DNA of 64,000 nt from Mesorhizobium sp. M3A.F.Ca.ET.080.04.2.1. GTDB taxonomy: Bacteria; Pseudomonadota; Alphaproteobacteria; Rhizobiales; Rhizobiaceae. Below are positions 16,915 through 26,416 of the stretch, one piece after another. The notes beneath the pieces were generated by a model. The model was not told the origin of the DNA. It saw only the letters and a program-made list of their open reading frames with translations, and made no database searches. How positions within the stretch are numbered: position 1 is the stretch's first letter; each line of letters starts with the position of its first letter. Both the position numbers and the translations under genes were made by a program. Where the stretch lies: contig NZ_CP034451.1 of the NCBI RefSeq assembly GCF_003952525.1, positions 3,038,001 to 3,102,000 on the forward strand, in the 5' to 3' direction.

Positions 16915-19900
16915 ATGAAGACTCTCGCCCTTCCCCGCTTCGCCTCGAACAGCGCGAAAACCGTCATGGAGACGATCTCGAAACCCATGTCATATGCCAG
17001 GCGCGGCGCGCGCTGGCTGATGGCGGCTGGTCTCGCGTTCGCCATGATGCCGGCATTGTCGGCGCTCGCCCAGGACAAGGCTCCGGCCGCGACCAGTCAG
17101 GCGGCCAGTCCGGAATCCGTTGGCGGACGCGACAGACCGCGCGGCATCAATCCGGAGCTCGGCCGGATCGTGCCTTTCTTCACCAAATCGGGCGGCCAGA
17201 GAAGCTGCGACGAGGTCGAATATGTCCTGACCTTCGGCATCCGCGGCGACCCGAAGGACTTCGACAGACCCAGCGTGGCGGCGCTGCTGAAGGCGACAAG
17301 GCTCGACTTCAAGGACCAGCTGCCACATGGCCTCCAGATCGTCAGTGTGGATGTCGCGGGCGACGGCACAAGCGCTTCGGGAGGGCCGCTGCCTGCCGCT
17401 TCGATCGCCACGTCGGCCGATCCGAACGACACCGCGACCGTCTCCAATTTCAGGATCAGCGCTTCCAACCTCGACGGCGTCGGCGCTGCACATGAGCGCG
17501 TCATCACCTTCCGGATCAAGGCGAAGATAGACCATGCGGTGTTTCCTGCGCCGTCGGCAGTCGACAACCAGGGCCAGATCAAGGTGTCGCTCAGGGGCGG
17601 TCCGGCAACCGTCATCCCCTCGCAGGACCCGGACAAGCCCGACGACGATGACTTCCTCACCGGCGTGAAGACCTCGGTCAAGATCGCCCCAACCAAGTGC
17701 AATCCGCCGCCTCCCCCTCCTGCCAAGGAATGCTTCAAGGTCGAACGCGGCACGGTCGATTGCGTGCCCGGCGGCGGCGCCTTCCTCTATCACATGCCGG
17801 TCGGCCCCGAGATGAGCGGGAAATGGGTGCAGGTGTCGACGACGACGCCCGGCGTCAGCATCGTTCCCGACATACAGCCGGTGCCTGCCGGCGGTGGCGT
17901 GCTGAACTGGAAGATCATCGGCGCCTCGCCTGGCCAGACCATCCATCTCGTCGTCACCGGCATCGAGACCTATGCCGGCCCGAAGCAGGGCTGGGGGCTC
18001 TGCTGCACCCAGACGATCGACATCGTCATTCCGAGCGATCAGAGATGTCCGCCCAAGGACAAGGAACCCGACCTCAAGGTCGAGAAGCACGCCGACGTTC
18101 CGCGCTGCACGATGGCCGGCGGCTGCGATTTCACCATCACGGTGACCAATGTCGGCGACGGTCCCTATAACGGCAAGATCGTGCTCGACGAGGTGACGCT
18201 GCCGGCCGGCTCGGTGCTCTCCTCGGGCCCGAACGCGCCCTGGGTCTGCGCGCCAGGGACGACGCCGATGACCTGCACCCATCCGGTGACCACGCTCAGC
18301 CCCGGCGCCTCCGTCGACCTCAGCCTCGGCTTCAAGCCGGCGGGAGGCTGGCAGGGTAGCGCGCTGCGCAACTGCGCCACCTACGACTACCGCGCCAGCG
18401 GCAAGCCGCTGTTCGGCAGCCAGCAGAACGACCGCGGCTGCGCCTCGATCCCGATCTGCCGCCGCGGCGACCATGATCCGCAGTGCCAGCCTCCGGTCGA
18501 GAAGAAGGTCGACCTGATCCTGAAGAAGCGCGCCCGGGTCCCGGTCTGCACGCCGAACGGTGTCTGCTATTTCGTGATCGACATCATCAACAACGGCACC
18601 AACAGCTATAACGGGCCGCTGACGGTGATCGACAGCTATCCCGGCGGCGCGCCGACCTCCTCGACCTTCGGGCCGAGCCCGCCCTGGACGTGCGGACCGA
18701 ACGGCCCCGGCCAGTTCCGCTGCGACAATGCCGGCATCACGCTGCCCGCGGGCGCGTCGGCGTCGATCGTGGTCAAGGCGGTCATGCCGGCAAACTATCG
18801 GTTGGACGCGGTGCAGAACTGCGCCGAGGTGAAGGCCATTCCCGGTGAGGTCGACCTCACCAACAACCGGGCCTGCGCGAGCGAACGCATCCGCCGACCG
18901 AACGGCCAGCCGGGCCTGCACATCACCAAGATATGCGAGGGATCGCTCGCCGGCGCGGCCGCCGTTTCATGCCGCATCACCGTCAGCAACGCCGGCACCG
19001 CTGCCCCCACCGGCCCAGTGCGGGTCAACGATGCCGCCACGCTGGTGGCGGGCGGCGCGCCGGTCGCGATCCAGACCGTCAACCCCGACGGCGCGGAATG
19101 GATGTGCGGTCCGGTCCCTGCCAACACGCTGTCGTGCCAGATTCCAGGCGCCGCGATGACGCCCGGAGCGAGCCGGCATTTCGACGTGACCGTTTCCGCG
19201 AGGGGCGAATTCGAGAATTGCGCGCGCGGCTCCTACGGGCCGGCACCGGGAGACGACATCGTCTATCCGATCGGCCGCGCCTGCGACAAGGGCGGCGGCG
19301 GTTCAACGCTGCGCGTCGAAAAGACCGGCGATGCTGAGTGCCGGCCGGGCCAGCCTTGCGCGTTCGAGATCACCATCACGAATGAGGGGCCGAACGCCTT
19401 CTCCGGTCCGGTTCGCATCGGTGATGCGATCGGCATCGACGGCCTCGGCCGCCTGGAGGGCGTTGCGATCACCTCGATCGACCCGCCCTTCGGCTGCTCG
19501 CCGGAGCCGGCGACGCTGCCGGCATCCTGCATCGCCAGCCTGACGCTCGGTGCCGGCGAAAGCCATACGCACCAGGTCACGGTCACCCTCCCCGATGACG
19601 GACGCCTCGCCAGTCTGCAAGGCAGCCTCAACGGCCAGAACTGCGTTGGCGTGCTTTCTCCGAACACGCCGGTGCAGGGCGGCGGCGAGGTGCTGTCTGA
19701 GCCGAGCCAGATCCAGGGTGATCGCGGCAAGGCCTATGCGTGCCATCCCTTCAGCATCAGGCGCGAGGTGAAGGCCCAATGCTCGAACGGCATGGTGCTG
19801 AATGCGGCCGGGCGCTGCGTCTGTCCGGAAGGCACCAGCTTCCGCAACGGCCAGTGTTCCGGCGGCCCCAAGCTGCTGCCGCTTCCGGTGCCGGAGCGCT

Positions 19901-20655
19901 GTGTCCTGCTCAAGGGCCAGATCCGCACGGCAGATGGTCGCTGCGTCTGTCCGCGCGGCACCGAACTGGAGAACGGCAGGTGCGTGGCAAGCGAGCAGCC
20001 GCAGGAACCGCCGTGCACGCTGCGTCCCGGTCAGTATCGCGATCAGGACGGCAACTGTGTGTGCCGGCGTGGCGAACTGGTGAATGGCGTGTGCCAGGTC
20101 GTCCCGCCGAAATGCTCGATCCGCGGCGCGGTGCCGACACCGGACGGCTGCGCCTGCCCGGACAACACGCATCTCGACCGCGTCGCCAAGGCCTGCGTGC
20201 CCGACCGGCAGCCGCCGAGCCAGTGCCGCATCCGCGGCCAGGTGCGCAATGCCGACGGCGATTGCGTCTGCCCGAGGGGGACGGCGCTGAAGGGCAAAGC
20301 CTGCGTGCCGGTCAAGAAGCCGCAGACGTGTTCCATCCGCGGCCAGGTCCTCAACAAGCGCGGCGCCTGCGTGTGCCCGCGCGGGACCGAAGTGATCGAC
20401 GGCAGATGCGGCAGGTTTGAAGACGCTGAATGCGCCCCGGGCTCGCAGATGATCGACGGCATATGCCAGCCGATCATCAGGCGGCGCTGTCCGGCCGGCA
20501 CGACCGGACAGTATCCGGACTGCTTCCCGATCCGCAGACGGCCAAGCCTGGAGTTCGAGCGTGGCCTGCTGCTCAACCCGAACATCCTTCAGCAGGTGGT
20601 GCCGAGGCGGCCGCAGCGACTGCAGCAGGATCCGGCGACGAACGACATCCAGTAG
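16915..20655 (+). CDS. Very large secreted protein with DUF11-like and Cys-rich repeats
   Basis: The product is 1246 residues from ATG 16915 (GAGGAGGGATCG upstream), with a long-n-region signal peptide ending near SALAQ at about residue 53. A unique N-terminal domain follows. From about 385 there are four DUF11/surface-protein-like repeats ([41 protein letters not shown]) spaced about 130-145 residues. From about 955 come six or seven units of the type CxIRGQVxNxxGxCVCPRGT. The C-terminus is basic and has no LPXTG, beta-barrel or obvious anchor. DUF11 domains usually occur in envelope proteins, so an extracellular or cell-surface structural or binding role is likely. Function unknown. Confidence 0.78.
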   Translation: MKTLALPRFASNSAKTVMETISKPMSYARRGARWLMAAGLAFAMMPALSALAQDKAPAATSQAASPESVGGRDRPRGINPELGRIVPFFTKSGGQRSCDEVEYVLTFGIRGDPKDFDRPSVAALLKATRLDFKDQLPHGLQIVSVDVAGDGTSASGGPLPAASIATSADPNDTATVSNFRISASNLDGVGAAHERVITFRIKAKIDHAVFPAPSAVDNQGQIKVSLRGGPATVIPSQDPDKPDDDDFLTGVKTSVKIAPTKCNPPPPPPAKECFKVERGTVDCVPGGGAFLYHMPVGPEMSGKWVQVSTTTPGVSIVPDIQPVPAGGGVLNWKIIGASPGQTIHLVVTGIETYAGPKQGWGLCCTQTIDIVIPSDQRCPPKDKEPDLKVEKHADVPRCTMAGGCDFTITVTNVGDGPYNGKIVLDEVTLPAGSVLSSGPNAPWVCAPGTTPMTCTHPVTTLSPGASVDLSLGFKPAGGWQGSALRNCATYDYRASGKPLFGSQQNDRGCASIPICRRGDHDPQCQPPVEKKVDLILKKRARVPVCTPNGVCYFVIDIINNGTNSYNGPLTVIDSYPGGAPTSSTFGPSPPWTCGPNGPGQFRCDNAGITLPAGASASIVVKAVMPANYRLDAVQNCAEVKAIPGEVDLTNNRACASERIRRPNGQPGLHITKICEGSLAGAAAVSCRITVSNAGTAAPTGPVRVNDAATLVAGGAPVAIQTVNPDGAEWMCGPVPANTLSCQIPGAAMTPGASRHFDVTVSARGEFENCARGSYGPAPGDDIVYPIGRACDKGGGGSTLRVEKTGDAECRPGQPCAFEITITNEGPNAFSGPVRIGDAIGIDGLGRLEGVAITSIDPPFGCSPEPATLPASCIASLTLGAGESHTHQVTVTLPDDGRLASLQGSLNGQNCVGVLSPNTPVQGGGEVLSEPSQIQGDRGKAYACHPFSIRREVKAQCSNGMVLNAAGRCVCPEGTSFRNGQCSGGPKLLPLPVPERCVLLKGQIRTADGRCVCPRGTELENGRCVASEQPQEPPCTLRPGQYRDQDGNCVCRRGELVNGVCQVVPPKCSIRGAVPTPDGCACPDNTHLDRVAKACVPDRQPPSQCRIRGQVRNADGDCVCPRGTALKGKACVPVKKPQTCSIRGQVLNKRGACVCPRGTEVIDGRCGRFEDAECAPGSQMIDGICQPIIRRRCPAGTTGQYPDCFPIRRRPSLEFERGLLLNPNILQQVVPRRPQRLQQDPATNDIQ

Positions 20656-20664
20656 CAGGCCCAC

Positions 20665-20690
20665 CCCCGCCGGACCAGAAGCCGGCGGGG
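20665..20690 (+). terminator. Strong hairpin after the secreted-protein pair
   Basis: CCCCGCCGG (20665-20673) and CCGGCGGGG (20682-20690) form a perfect 9-bp stem with loop ACCAGAAG, ten bases after the TAG stop. No T-run follows, so it may be a Rho-assisted terminator or a 3' end stabiliser rather than a classical intrinsic terminator. Confidence 0.55.
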
Positions 20691-20801
20691 CATCGGCTTG
20701 CCAAACATGCTTCCCCTTGGCGGGCCGATGGTCTAGGCAGACGCGCAGACAAGGCGCCCTGCGAGGAGGCGCATGGAAAAGATGCCTGGAGAAGCCACAG
20801 C

Positions 20802-21479
20802 ATGAGCAAGAAGACCCTGATCGCGCCATCGGTGCTGGCGTCGGATTTCTCCAAGCTCGGCGACGAGGTCGAAGCCGTCGTGGCGGCGGGCGCCGACTGG
20901 ATTCATCTCGACGTCATGGACGGCCATTTCGTGCCCAACATCACCTTCGGGCCGCCGGTGGTGAAGGCGATCCGCAACCGCACCAAGGCCTTCTTCGACT
21001 GCCATCTGATGATCGCGCCGGCCGACCCATACCTGGCGGCCTTCGCCGATGCCGGTTGCGACGGCATCACCGTGCACGCCGAGGCCGGGCCGCATCTCGA
21101 CCGCTCGCTGCAGACCATCAAAGGCCTCGGCAAGAGGGCCGGTGTCTCGCTCAACCCGGCAACGCCGGAATCGGCGATCGAATATGTGCTCGACCGGCTC
21201 GACCTCATCCTGATCATGAGCGTCAACCCAGGCTTCGGCGGTCAGGCCTTCATTCCGGCCATCGTCGACAAGGTGAAGCGGGTGAAGGCGATGATCGGCG
21301 ACAGGCCGATCCGCATCGAGATCGACGGGGGCATCTCGCCGGACACGGCGCCGCTGGTCACCGCAGCCGGCGCCGACGTGCTGGTGGCGGGCGCGGCGAT
21401 CTTCAAGGGCGGCAGCGTCGAGGCCTATCGGGCAAACATAGAGGCGATCCGCTCGGCAGCCGACAAGGCCGCCATCTAA
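20802..21479 (+). CDS. rpe: Ribulose-phosphate 3-epimerase
   Basis: The 225-residue TIM-barrel enzyme interconverts ribulose 5-phosphate and xylulose 5-phosphate in the pentose phosphate and Calvin pathways. All family blocks are visible: [16 protein letters not shown], the metal-ligand [49 protein letters not shown] and the phosphate-binding [13 protein letters not shown] 20802 is used because GCCTGGAGAAG lies upstream. A 10-codon open frame (20773-20805), with its own GAGGAGG, ends in an ATGA overlap with this start. Its neighbours are not pentose genes, though xylose genes lie 17 kb away. Confidence 0.95.
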   Translation: MSKKTLIAPSVLASDFSKLGDEVEAVVAAGADWIHLDVMDGHFVPNITFGPPVVKAIRNRTKAFFDCHLMIAPADPYLAAFADAGCDGITVHAEAGPHLDRSLQTIKGLGKRAGVSLNPATPESAIEYVLDRLDLILIMSVNPGFGGQAFIPAIVDKVKRVKAMIGDRPIRIEIDGGISPDTAPLVTAAGADVLVAGAAIFKGGSVEAYRANIEAIRSAADKAAI

Positions 21480-21615
21480 GCGGCCGATTTGCTCGGCCGG
21501 CTCCGGCAGGGCGCGCCACAGTCGCAAATGGCTGTCGTTCAAGGGCAAATCTGATATTGCCCGTGAGGGACGACGAGCGCCGAATGCTTCGCCAGCCCAA
21601 CGGCCAGGATGGATC

Positions 21616-23142
21616 ATGATCAACCATTTGTTCGATGCCTTTCGCGCCCGCATGCCGGCGCCTGATCGTCTCCTGATGGAGGCCGACGACGGTCGTTCGA
21701 TGTCTTATGGCGACATGCTGACGAGATCGGCGCAACTGGCGCATGCGCTGGTTCAGGCCGGCGTGAAGCCTGGCGATCGCGTTGCCGTCCAGGTCGAGAA
21801 GAGTCCCGAAGCCGCGCTTCTCTATCTCGCCTGCGTGCGCGCCGGCGCTGTCTTCCTGCCGCTCAACACCGCCTATACGCTGCCTGAGCTCGACTATTTC
21901 TTCCGCGACGCGGAGCCACAGCTGGTTGTCTGCGACCCGGAAAGAGCGGCCGACATCGACCCGCTTGCCGCCTCGGCGGGGGCTGCGACGCTGACGCTCG
22001 GTCACGATGGACGGGGCACGCTTGCGGACCGCGCCGAGACGCAGCCGACGAACTTCGACAATGTCGCGCGCGGACCGGACGACCTTGCCGCCATCCTCTA
22101 CACATCCGGCACAACCGGCCGCTCCAAGGGAGCGATGCTCAGCCACGAGAACCTTGCCTCCAACGCCCGCGTGCTGGTCGAGCAGTGGCGTTTCGGCGCC
22201 GACGACGTGCTGATCCATGCGCTGCCGATCTTTCACACGCATGGGCTGTTCGTCGCCACCAACGTCCTCCTGATGGCCGGCGCCAAGATGCTGTTCGAGC
22301 AGAAGTTCGATCCGGGCCGGATCATCTCGCTTCTACCCCGCGCGACCGTGCTGATGGGCGTGCCGACCTTCTATGTGCGGCTGCTGCAGCAGCCCGGCCT
22401 GACGCAGGATGCGACCAAGGCCATGCGGCTGTTCATCTCCGGCTCGGCGCCGCTGCTTGCCGAGACGCACAAGGCTTGGCGCAAGCGCACCGGCCACGCC
22501 ATTCTCGAACGCTACGGCATGACCGAAACCAACATGAACACCTCCAACCCCTATGACGGCGAGCGGCGCGCAGGCACGGTCGGTTTTCCGCTGCCGGGCG
22601 TTTCGCTGCGCATCACCGAGCCCGAAACAGGCAGTCCGCTCGCGCAAGGCGCGATCGGCATGATCGAGGTCAAGGGTCCGAACGTCTTTGCCGGCTATTG
22701 GCGGATGCCGGGAAAGACCAAGGCCGAGTTTCGCGGCGACGGCTTCTTCATCACCGGCGATCTCGGACTGATCGATGCCGATGGCTATGTCCACATCGTC
22801 GGTCGCGGCAAGGACCTGATCATCTCGGGCGGCTACAACATCTACCCGAAGGAGGTCGAAAGCGAGATCGACGCGCTCGACGGGGTATCGGAGAGCGCGG
22901 TGATCGGCGTTGCCCACCCGGACTTCGGCGAAGGCGTCACAGCGGTCGTGGTGCGCAAGCCGGGATCGGCAGTCAGCGCCGCCGACATTTCCGGCGCCAT
23001 CGCCGGTCGGCTGGCGAAATACAAGCATCCGAAACGCGTGATCTTCGTCGATGAATTGCCGCGCAATACGATGGGCAAGGTGCAGAAAAACGTGTTGCGC
23101 GAGACGTACAAGGATATCTATGCGGCGGTCAAAGCCGGCTAA
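21616..23142 (+). CDS. Malonyl-CoA synthetase-like AMP-forming acyl-CoA ligase (MatB type)
   Basis: The 508-residue ANL-superfamily enzyme has the AMP-binding loop ILYTSGTTGRSKGAML near residue 160, LPIFHTHGLFVATN, the adenine motif ERYGMTETNMNTSNPYDG, FITGDLGLIDADGYVHIVGRGKDLIISGG at the hinge, and the catalytic Lys near the end (PRNTMGKVQKNVLRE). These blocks are very close to rhizobial malonyl-CoA synthetase MatB, which makes malonyl-CoA from malonate. The usual partners matA (decarboxylase) and matC (transporter) are not next to it, so malonate is likely but not proven. ATG 21616 lies 136 bases after rpe. Confidence 0.82.
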   Translation: MINHLFDAFRARMPAPDRLLMEADDGRSMSYGDMLTRSAQLAHALVQAGVKPGDRVAVQVEKSPEAALLYLACVRAGAVFLPLNTAYTLPELDYFFRDAEPQLVVCDPERAADIDPLAASAGAATLTLGHDGRGTLADRAETQPTNFDNVARGPDDLAAILYTSGTTGRSKGAMLSHENLASNARVLVEQWRFGADDVLIHALPIFHTHGLFVATNVLLMAGAKMLFEQKFDPGRIISLLPRATVLMGVPTFYVRLLQQPGLTQDATKAMRLFISGSAPLLAETHKAWRKRTGHAILERYGMTETNMNTSNPYDGERRAGTVGFPLPGVSLRITEPETGSPLAQGAIGMIEVKGPNVFAGYWRMPGKTKAEFRGDGFFITGDLGLIDADGYVHIVGRGKDLIISGGYNIYPKEVESEIDALDGVSESAVIGVAHPDFGEGVTAVVVRKPGSAVSAADISGAIAGRLAKYKHPKRVIFVDELPRNTMGKVQKNVLRETYKDIYAAVKAG

Positions 23143-23190
23143 CGGTTAGCGCGTCGAGACCTCGGATATTGGCCGAAACGCCTGTCGCTT

Positions 23191-23350
23191 CGTCATCCTA
23201 TGGCGAAGCAAGGAGCGCAGCGACGCGGCGCAGACCATAGGATCCATTCCGTGACTTCAAAGCACGGCGACGGTCCAGAATTCTGCACCGCTGCATTTTT
23301 CGGCTGGGGTCACGGCATGGATCCTCGGGTCAAGCCCGAGGATGAGAAGG
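23191..23350. repeat. Dispersed inverted-repeat element between convergent genes
   Basis: GGATCCATTCCGTGAC (23240-23255) is the near-perfect inverted partner of GTCACGGCATGGATCC (23309-23324). A second small hairpin, CTCGGG-TCAAG-CCCGAG, lies at 23324-23340. The block fills the gap between the MatB-like gene and nagA, which converge, and may act as a terminator for both. Its wording matches a repeat type I associate with Mesorhizobium genomes; copy number cannot be checked here. Confidence 0.6.
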
Positions 23351-23357
23351 AATAGGC

Positions 23358-24518
23358 TCAGGCTCCAAAAGCCTTCTCACCGCCGATCCAGACGTTCCTG
23401 ACCTCCAGCCCTTCCGACAGGCCGACAATGTCAGCGGCGGTGCCGTTGGCGAAGCGGCCGAGCCGGTGCGCCTGGCCGATCGCCTCGGCCGGATAGAGCG
23501 AGGCCATGCGCAGGGCTTCGTCGAGATCGACGCCGACGACGCGATGAACGAAGCGCACGGCGGAAATCATGTCGAGGTCGGCGCCGGCCAGCGTGCCGTC
23601 GGCGAGACGCAGGCTGCCGTCCTTGCGGTAGATGGTGCGGCCGTTCAGCGTGAACGACGTCATGTCGGTACCGATGGTCGCCATGGCATCGGTGACCAGC
23701 AGGATCTTGCCGGGTCCCTGCTTGGCGCGCAGAGCAAGCATCATCGTGGCGGGATGGACGTGAATACCGTCGGCGATGATGCCGGCATAGAGGCTATTTG
23801 TCTCGATTGCAGCGCCAGCCAGCCCCGGCTCGCGGTTGCCGACCTGGCTCATGGCGTTGAAGAGGTGGGTGACCACCTTGGCGCCGGCTTCGGCGAAGGC
23901 AATCGCCGTGGCGTAGCCGGTGTCGGAATGGCCGAGGCTGACGATGAGACCGGCTTCGGCGAGCGCCGTGACGCGGGAAAGCGCGACCGATTCCGGCGCG
24001 ATGGTGGTGAGCAGGACCGGAAGGCGCTCGCGGGCGGCGATCAGCGCCGCCTCGTCGGCATCGGTCATCGGCCGGATCAGCGCCGGATCATGCGCGCCCT
24101 TGCGGGCGACGGACAAATGCGGCCCTTCGAGATGCAGGCCGAGAAAGCCCGGCACCTTCTTCCGCGCGGCCTCGGCGCCGGCGGCGACCGCGGCGGCGGT
24201 TATGGCCGGCGTGTCGGTGATCAATGTCGGCAGCAGCGCGGTGGTGCCGAAAGGCGCATGCGCGCGGCAGATGGTTTCGATCGAGGCGACATCCGGATGG
24301 TCGTTGAGCATGACGCCGCCGCCGCCATTGACCTGGATGTCGACGAAGCCGGGAGCCAGCAGGCCGCCGCCGGTCTCGACCCGCAAGGCGCCGGCTGGGA
24401 TGGCGGTCTCGGGCAGAATGGCCTCGATCAGGCCGTCCCTGACGACAAGGGCGGCATCGTCGTGCCAATCGGCGCCGTCGAAGATGCGGGCGCCAGTGAG
24501 GGCGAAACGGTCGCTCAT
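23358..24518 (-). CDS. nagA: N-acetylglucosamine-6-phosphate deacetylase
   Basis: The 386-residue amidohydrolase removes acetate from GlcNAc-6-phosphate to give glucosamine 6-phosphate. Motifs include GGLLAPGFVDIQVNGGGGV near residue 55, the metal Glu in LGLHLEGPHL near 130, VSLGHSDTGYA near 195, THLFNAMSQVGNREPG near 215, GIHVHP and the catalytic Asp in LLVTDAMATIG near 275. It is the last gene of the leftward operon and shares a 4-base ATGA overlap with the SIS-domain gene before it. MurNAc-6-phosphate broken by MurQ yields its substrate, linking it to the divergent operon. Confidence 0.95.
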   Translation of the reverse strand: MSDRFALTGARIFDGADWHDDAALVVRDGLIEAILPETAIPAGALRVETGGGLLAPGFVDIQVNGGGGVMLNDHPDVASIETICRAHAPFGTTALLPTLITDTPAITAAAVAAGAEAARKKVPGFLGLHLEGPHLSVARKGAHDPALIRPMTDADEAALIAARERLPVLLTTIAPESVALSRVTALAEAGLIVSLGHSDTGYATAIAFAEAGAKVVTHLFNAMSQVGNREPGLAGAAIETNSLYAGIIADGIHVHPATMMLALRAKQGPGKILLVTDAMATIGTDMTSFTLNGRTIYRKDGSLRLADGTLAGADLDMISAVRFVHRVVGVDLDEALRMASLYPAEAIGQAHRLGRFANGTAADIVGLSEGLEVRNVWIGGEKAFGA

Positions 24519-25546
24519 ACGGTTTCCGTCACCTTGCGCAGGTTGCGCGGCGTGTCCGGGTCGAGGCCGCGATGGCGGGCGAAGCTCTCGACGAAGCCAT
24601 AAAAGGACACGATCAGCGTCAGCGGATCGGTCAGCGGATGGCCGGTCGCGACATGCGGCAACAGTTGCGCGCTTGTCGCCTTGTTCGAGGTAACGAACAC
24701 GGCAGCGCCCTTGCCGGCCAGACTGTCGGCGGCCTCGGCAACCGACGGCTCGGAGCCGTCGCGGGCGGCAAGCGCCAGTACCGGGAAGCCCGGCCCGACC
24801 AAGGCCAAAGGCCCATGCATCACCTCGGCGGCGCTGTAGGCCTCGGCATGCATGGCGCAGGTCTCCTTGAATTTCAGCGCCGCCTCGTTGGCGATCGCGG
24901 CCGACGGGCCGCGGCCGAGGATGAACAGCGAGCGCGGCGTCTCCAAAGCGCCAGCAAGCGCCATCCAGTCGCAGGCGATCGCCTTGCCGAAATGCTCGGG
25001 CAGGCGGGCGAGTGCCGAAAGCAGCGCCTGATCGCCGGTGGCGTGCGCCATCAGCGCCAGACCGGCCACGGCCGAATTGACGAAGGTCTTGGTGGCGGCG
25101 ACGCTGCGCTCCGGCCCGGCGAGAATGTCGATGGCATAATCGGAAGCGCGCGCCAGCGGCGAATCGGCAGTGTTGGTGATGGCGACGGTCAAGGCGCCGC
25201 CGGCCCTTGCCGTTTCGGCCATGGCGACGATGTCGGGGCTCTTGCCCGACTGCGAGATCGCCAGACAGGCCGAGCCGGCCAGCCTCAGCTTCGCGCCGTA
25301 AATCGAGGCGATCGACGGGCCGACCGAGGCGACGGCGAGGCCGGCGGTCAGCTCGACCGCGTATTTCATGAAGGTTGCGGCATGGTCCGACGAGCCGCGC
25401 GCGACGGTGACGACGAAATGCGGATCGCGCTCGCGAATGGCGCGGCCGGCCTCGGCAAGCACCTTGGCCGAACCGTCCAGCAGACGGGCGGTGGCTTCGG
25501 GGATCTCGTCGATCTCGCGCCGCATATGGGTGACGGTTGCGCTCAT
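24515..25546 (-). CDS. SIS-domain glucosamine-6-phosphate deaminase/isomerase (NagB-II / AgaS type)
   Basis: The 343-residue protein has two SIS sugar-phosphate isomerase domains. The first contains VTVARGSSDHAATFMKY and AISQSGKSPDIVAMAETAR near residue 100; the second contains FILGRGPSAAIANEAALKFKE near 205 and MHGPLALV near 245. This is the layout of NagB-II and AgaS deaminases, which turn glucosamine 6-phosphate into fructose 6-phosphate and ammonia without a GlmS glutaminase domain. It overlaps both neighbours by ATGA (25543-25546 and 24515-24518). Together with NagA it completes conversion to glycolysis. Confidence 0.88.
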   Translation of the reverse strand: MSATVTHMRREIDEIPEATARLLDGSAKVLAEAGRAIRERDPHFVVTVARGSSDHAATFMKYAVELTAGLAVASVGPSIASIYGAKLRLAGSACLAISQSGKSPDIVAMAETARAGGALTVAITNTADSPLARASDYAIDILAGPERSVAATKTFVNSAVAGLALMAHATGDQALLSALARLPEHFGKAIACDWMALAGALETPRSLFILGRGPSAAIANEAALKFKETCAMHAEAYSAAEVMHGPLALVGPGFPVLALAARDGSEPSVAEAADSLAGKGAAVFVTSNKATSAQLLPHVATGHPLTDPLTLIVSFYGFVESFARHRGLDPDTPRNLRKVTETV

Positions 25547-26322
25547 GGCCGGCCCTCCTCGCCCGGCCCGGTCAGCCGGAGTTCGGCGACGAAGTCATAG
25601 GCGTCGCCGCGGTAGATCGAGCGGGTGAATTCGATCACCTTGCCGCTCGCCAGATAGGAAATACGTTCGATGTGCAGGCCGGCAACCCCCGGCAGCACTT
25701 CCAGGAGCTGCGCGTCCTCGTCGCCGAGATTGGCGGCGGAGATGCGCTGCACCGCCCGCACCGGGCGGTTGCCGGTCAGTTCCAACGCCGCGTAGAGCGA
25801 GGAGCCGATCGCTTCAGGGTCGGGGAGCACGCTGGCCGAGATTGCCGCGCGCTCGATCGCCAGCGGCGTGTCGTTGGCGATGCGCAGGCGCGCGACGCGC
25901 GCCACCAGTTCGTTCGACGACAGGCCGAGCACCATCATCTCGTCCGGAGAGGGCGCGTAGAGGCCGCGGTCGAGCCAGGCCGAGCGTACCGCCATACCGC
26001 GGCGCGCCATGTCCTCGGTGAAGGAGGTGAGCCGCGACAGCGACTGCTCGACCCGCTCCATGCGCGGCGCGACGAAGGTGCCGGAGCCATGGCGCTGAAC
26101 GAGGATGCCGCCCTTGACGAGATCCTGCACCGCCTTGCGTACGGTGACGCGCGAGATGTCGGCCTTGCTGGCGATGTCGCGCTCGGACGGCAGCGCGTCA
26201 CCCGGACCGATCAGGCCGCGATTGACCGCTTCCTCGATGCTTCTTCGCAGTTGCAGGTAGAGCGGGGCGCCGCTTTGCGAGGACTCCTTCAGCATGGCGA
26301 AGATCTGGTCGGCGGCGCTCAT
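25543..26322 (-). CDS. GntR/HutC-family repressor of the amino-sugar genes
   Basis: The 259-residue regulator has an N-terminal GntR winged helix (LPSERDIASKADISRVTVRK near residue 50, then RHGSGTFVAP) and a C-terminal UTRA ligand domain, which in this family binds sugar phosphates such as GlcN-6-P. NagR and DasR are the best-known relatives. The first 11 residues (MSAADQIFAML) and its ribosome-binding site are duplicated twice upstream as separate 16-codon reading frames. It is coupled to kinase, deaminase and nagA genes in one operon, so it likely autoregulates and controls the divergent murQ-ABC unit through the repeats at 27317 and 27451. Confidence 0.9.
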   Translation of the reverse strand: MSAADQIFAMLKESSQSGAPLYLQLRRSIEEAVNRGLIGPGDALPSERDIASKADISRVTVRKAVQDLVKGGILVQRHGSGTFVAPRMERVEQSLSRLTSFTEDMARRGMAVRSAWLDRGLYAPSPDEMMVLGLSSNELVARVARLRIANDTPLAIERAAISASVLPDPEAIGSSLYAALELTGNRPVRAVQRISAANLGDEDAQLLEVLPGVAGLHIERISYLASGKVIEFTRSIYRGDAYDFVAELRLTGPGEEGRP

Positions 26323-26369
26323 CGCGGCGCCTCCGGCAGCATGGCGAAGATCTGGTCGGCGGCGCTCAT
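26319..26369 (-). CDS. Mini-cistron 2 upstream of gntR (16 codons)
   Basis: The frame reads MSAADQIFAMLPEAPR then TGA. Its TGA overlaps the gntR ATG as ATGA (26319-26322), and its own ATG overlaps the stop of mini-cistron 1. CCGGAGG inside its coding region serves as the ribosome-binding site of gntR. It is a partial copy of the gntR N-terminus made by the 47-bp duplication. Translation is plausible because every signal is intact, but a functional peptide is not implied. Confidence 0.5.
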   Translation of the reverse strand: MSAADQIFAMLPEAPR

Positions 26370-26416
26370 TGCGGCGCCTCCGGCAGCATGGCGAAGGTCT
26401 GGTCGGCGGCGCTCAT
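26366..26416 (-). CDS. Mini-cistron 1 upstream of gntR (16 codons)
   Basis: The frame reads MSAADQTFAMLPEAPQ then TGA, with one residue changed from its sister copy (Thr for Ile at position 7). Its ATG overlaps the TGA of the kinase gene, and its TGA overlaps the ATG of mini-cistron 2. A ribosome that terminates the kinase could reinitiate here, then again at the next copy, then at gntR. Confidence 0.5.
   Translation of the reverse strand: MSAADQTFAMLPEAPQ

Noticed and set aside
13599..17078. 1159-residue minus-strand open frame opposite the hydrolase and secreted-protein genes
   Set aside because: Both forward genes have good starts, signal peptides or catalytic motifs. The reverse frame is low-complexity and is a by-product of high GC.
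16990..18921. 643-residue minus-strand open frame opposite the DUF11-like protein
   Set aside because: Composition is typical of a shadow frame, and the forward protein has a signal peptide and regular repeats.
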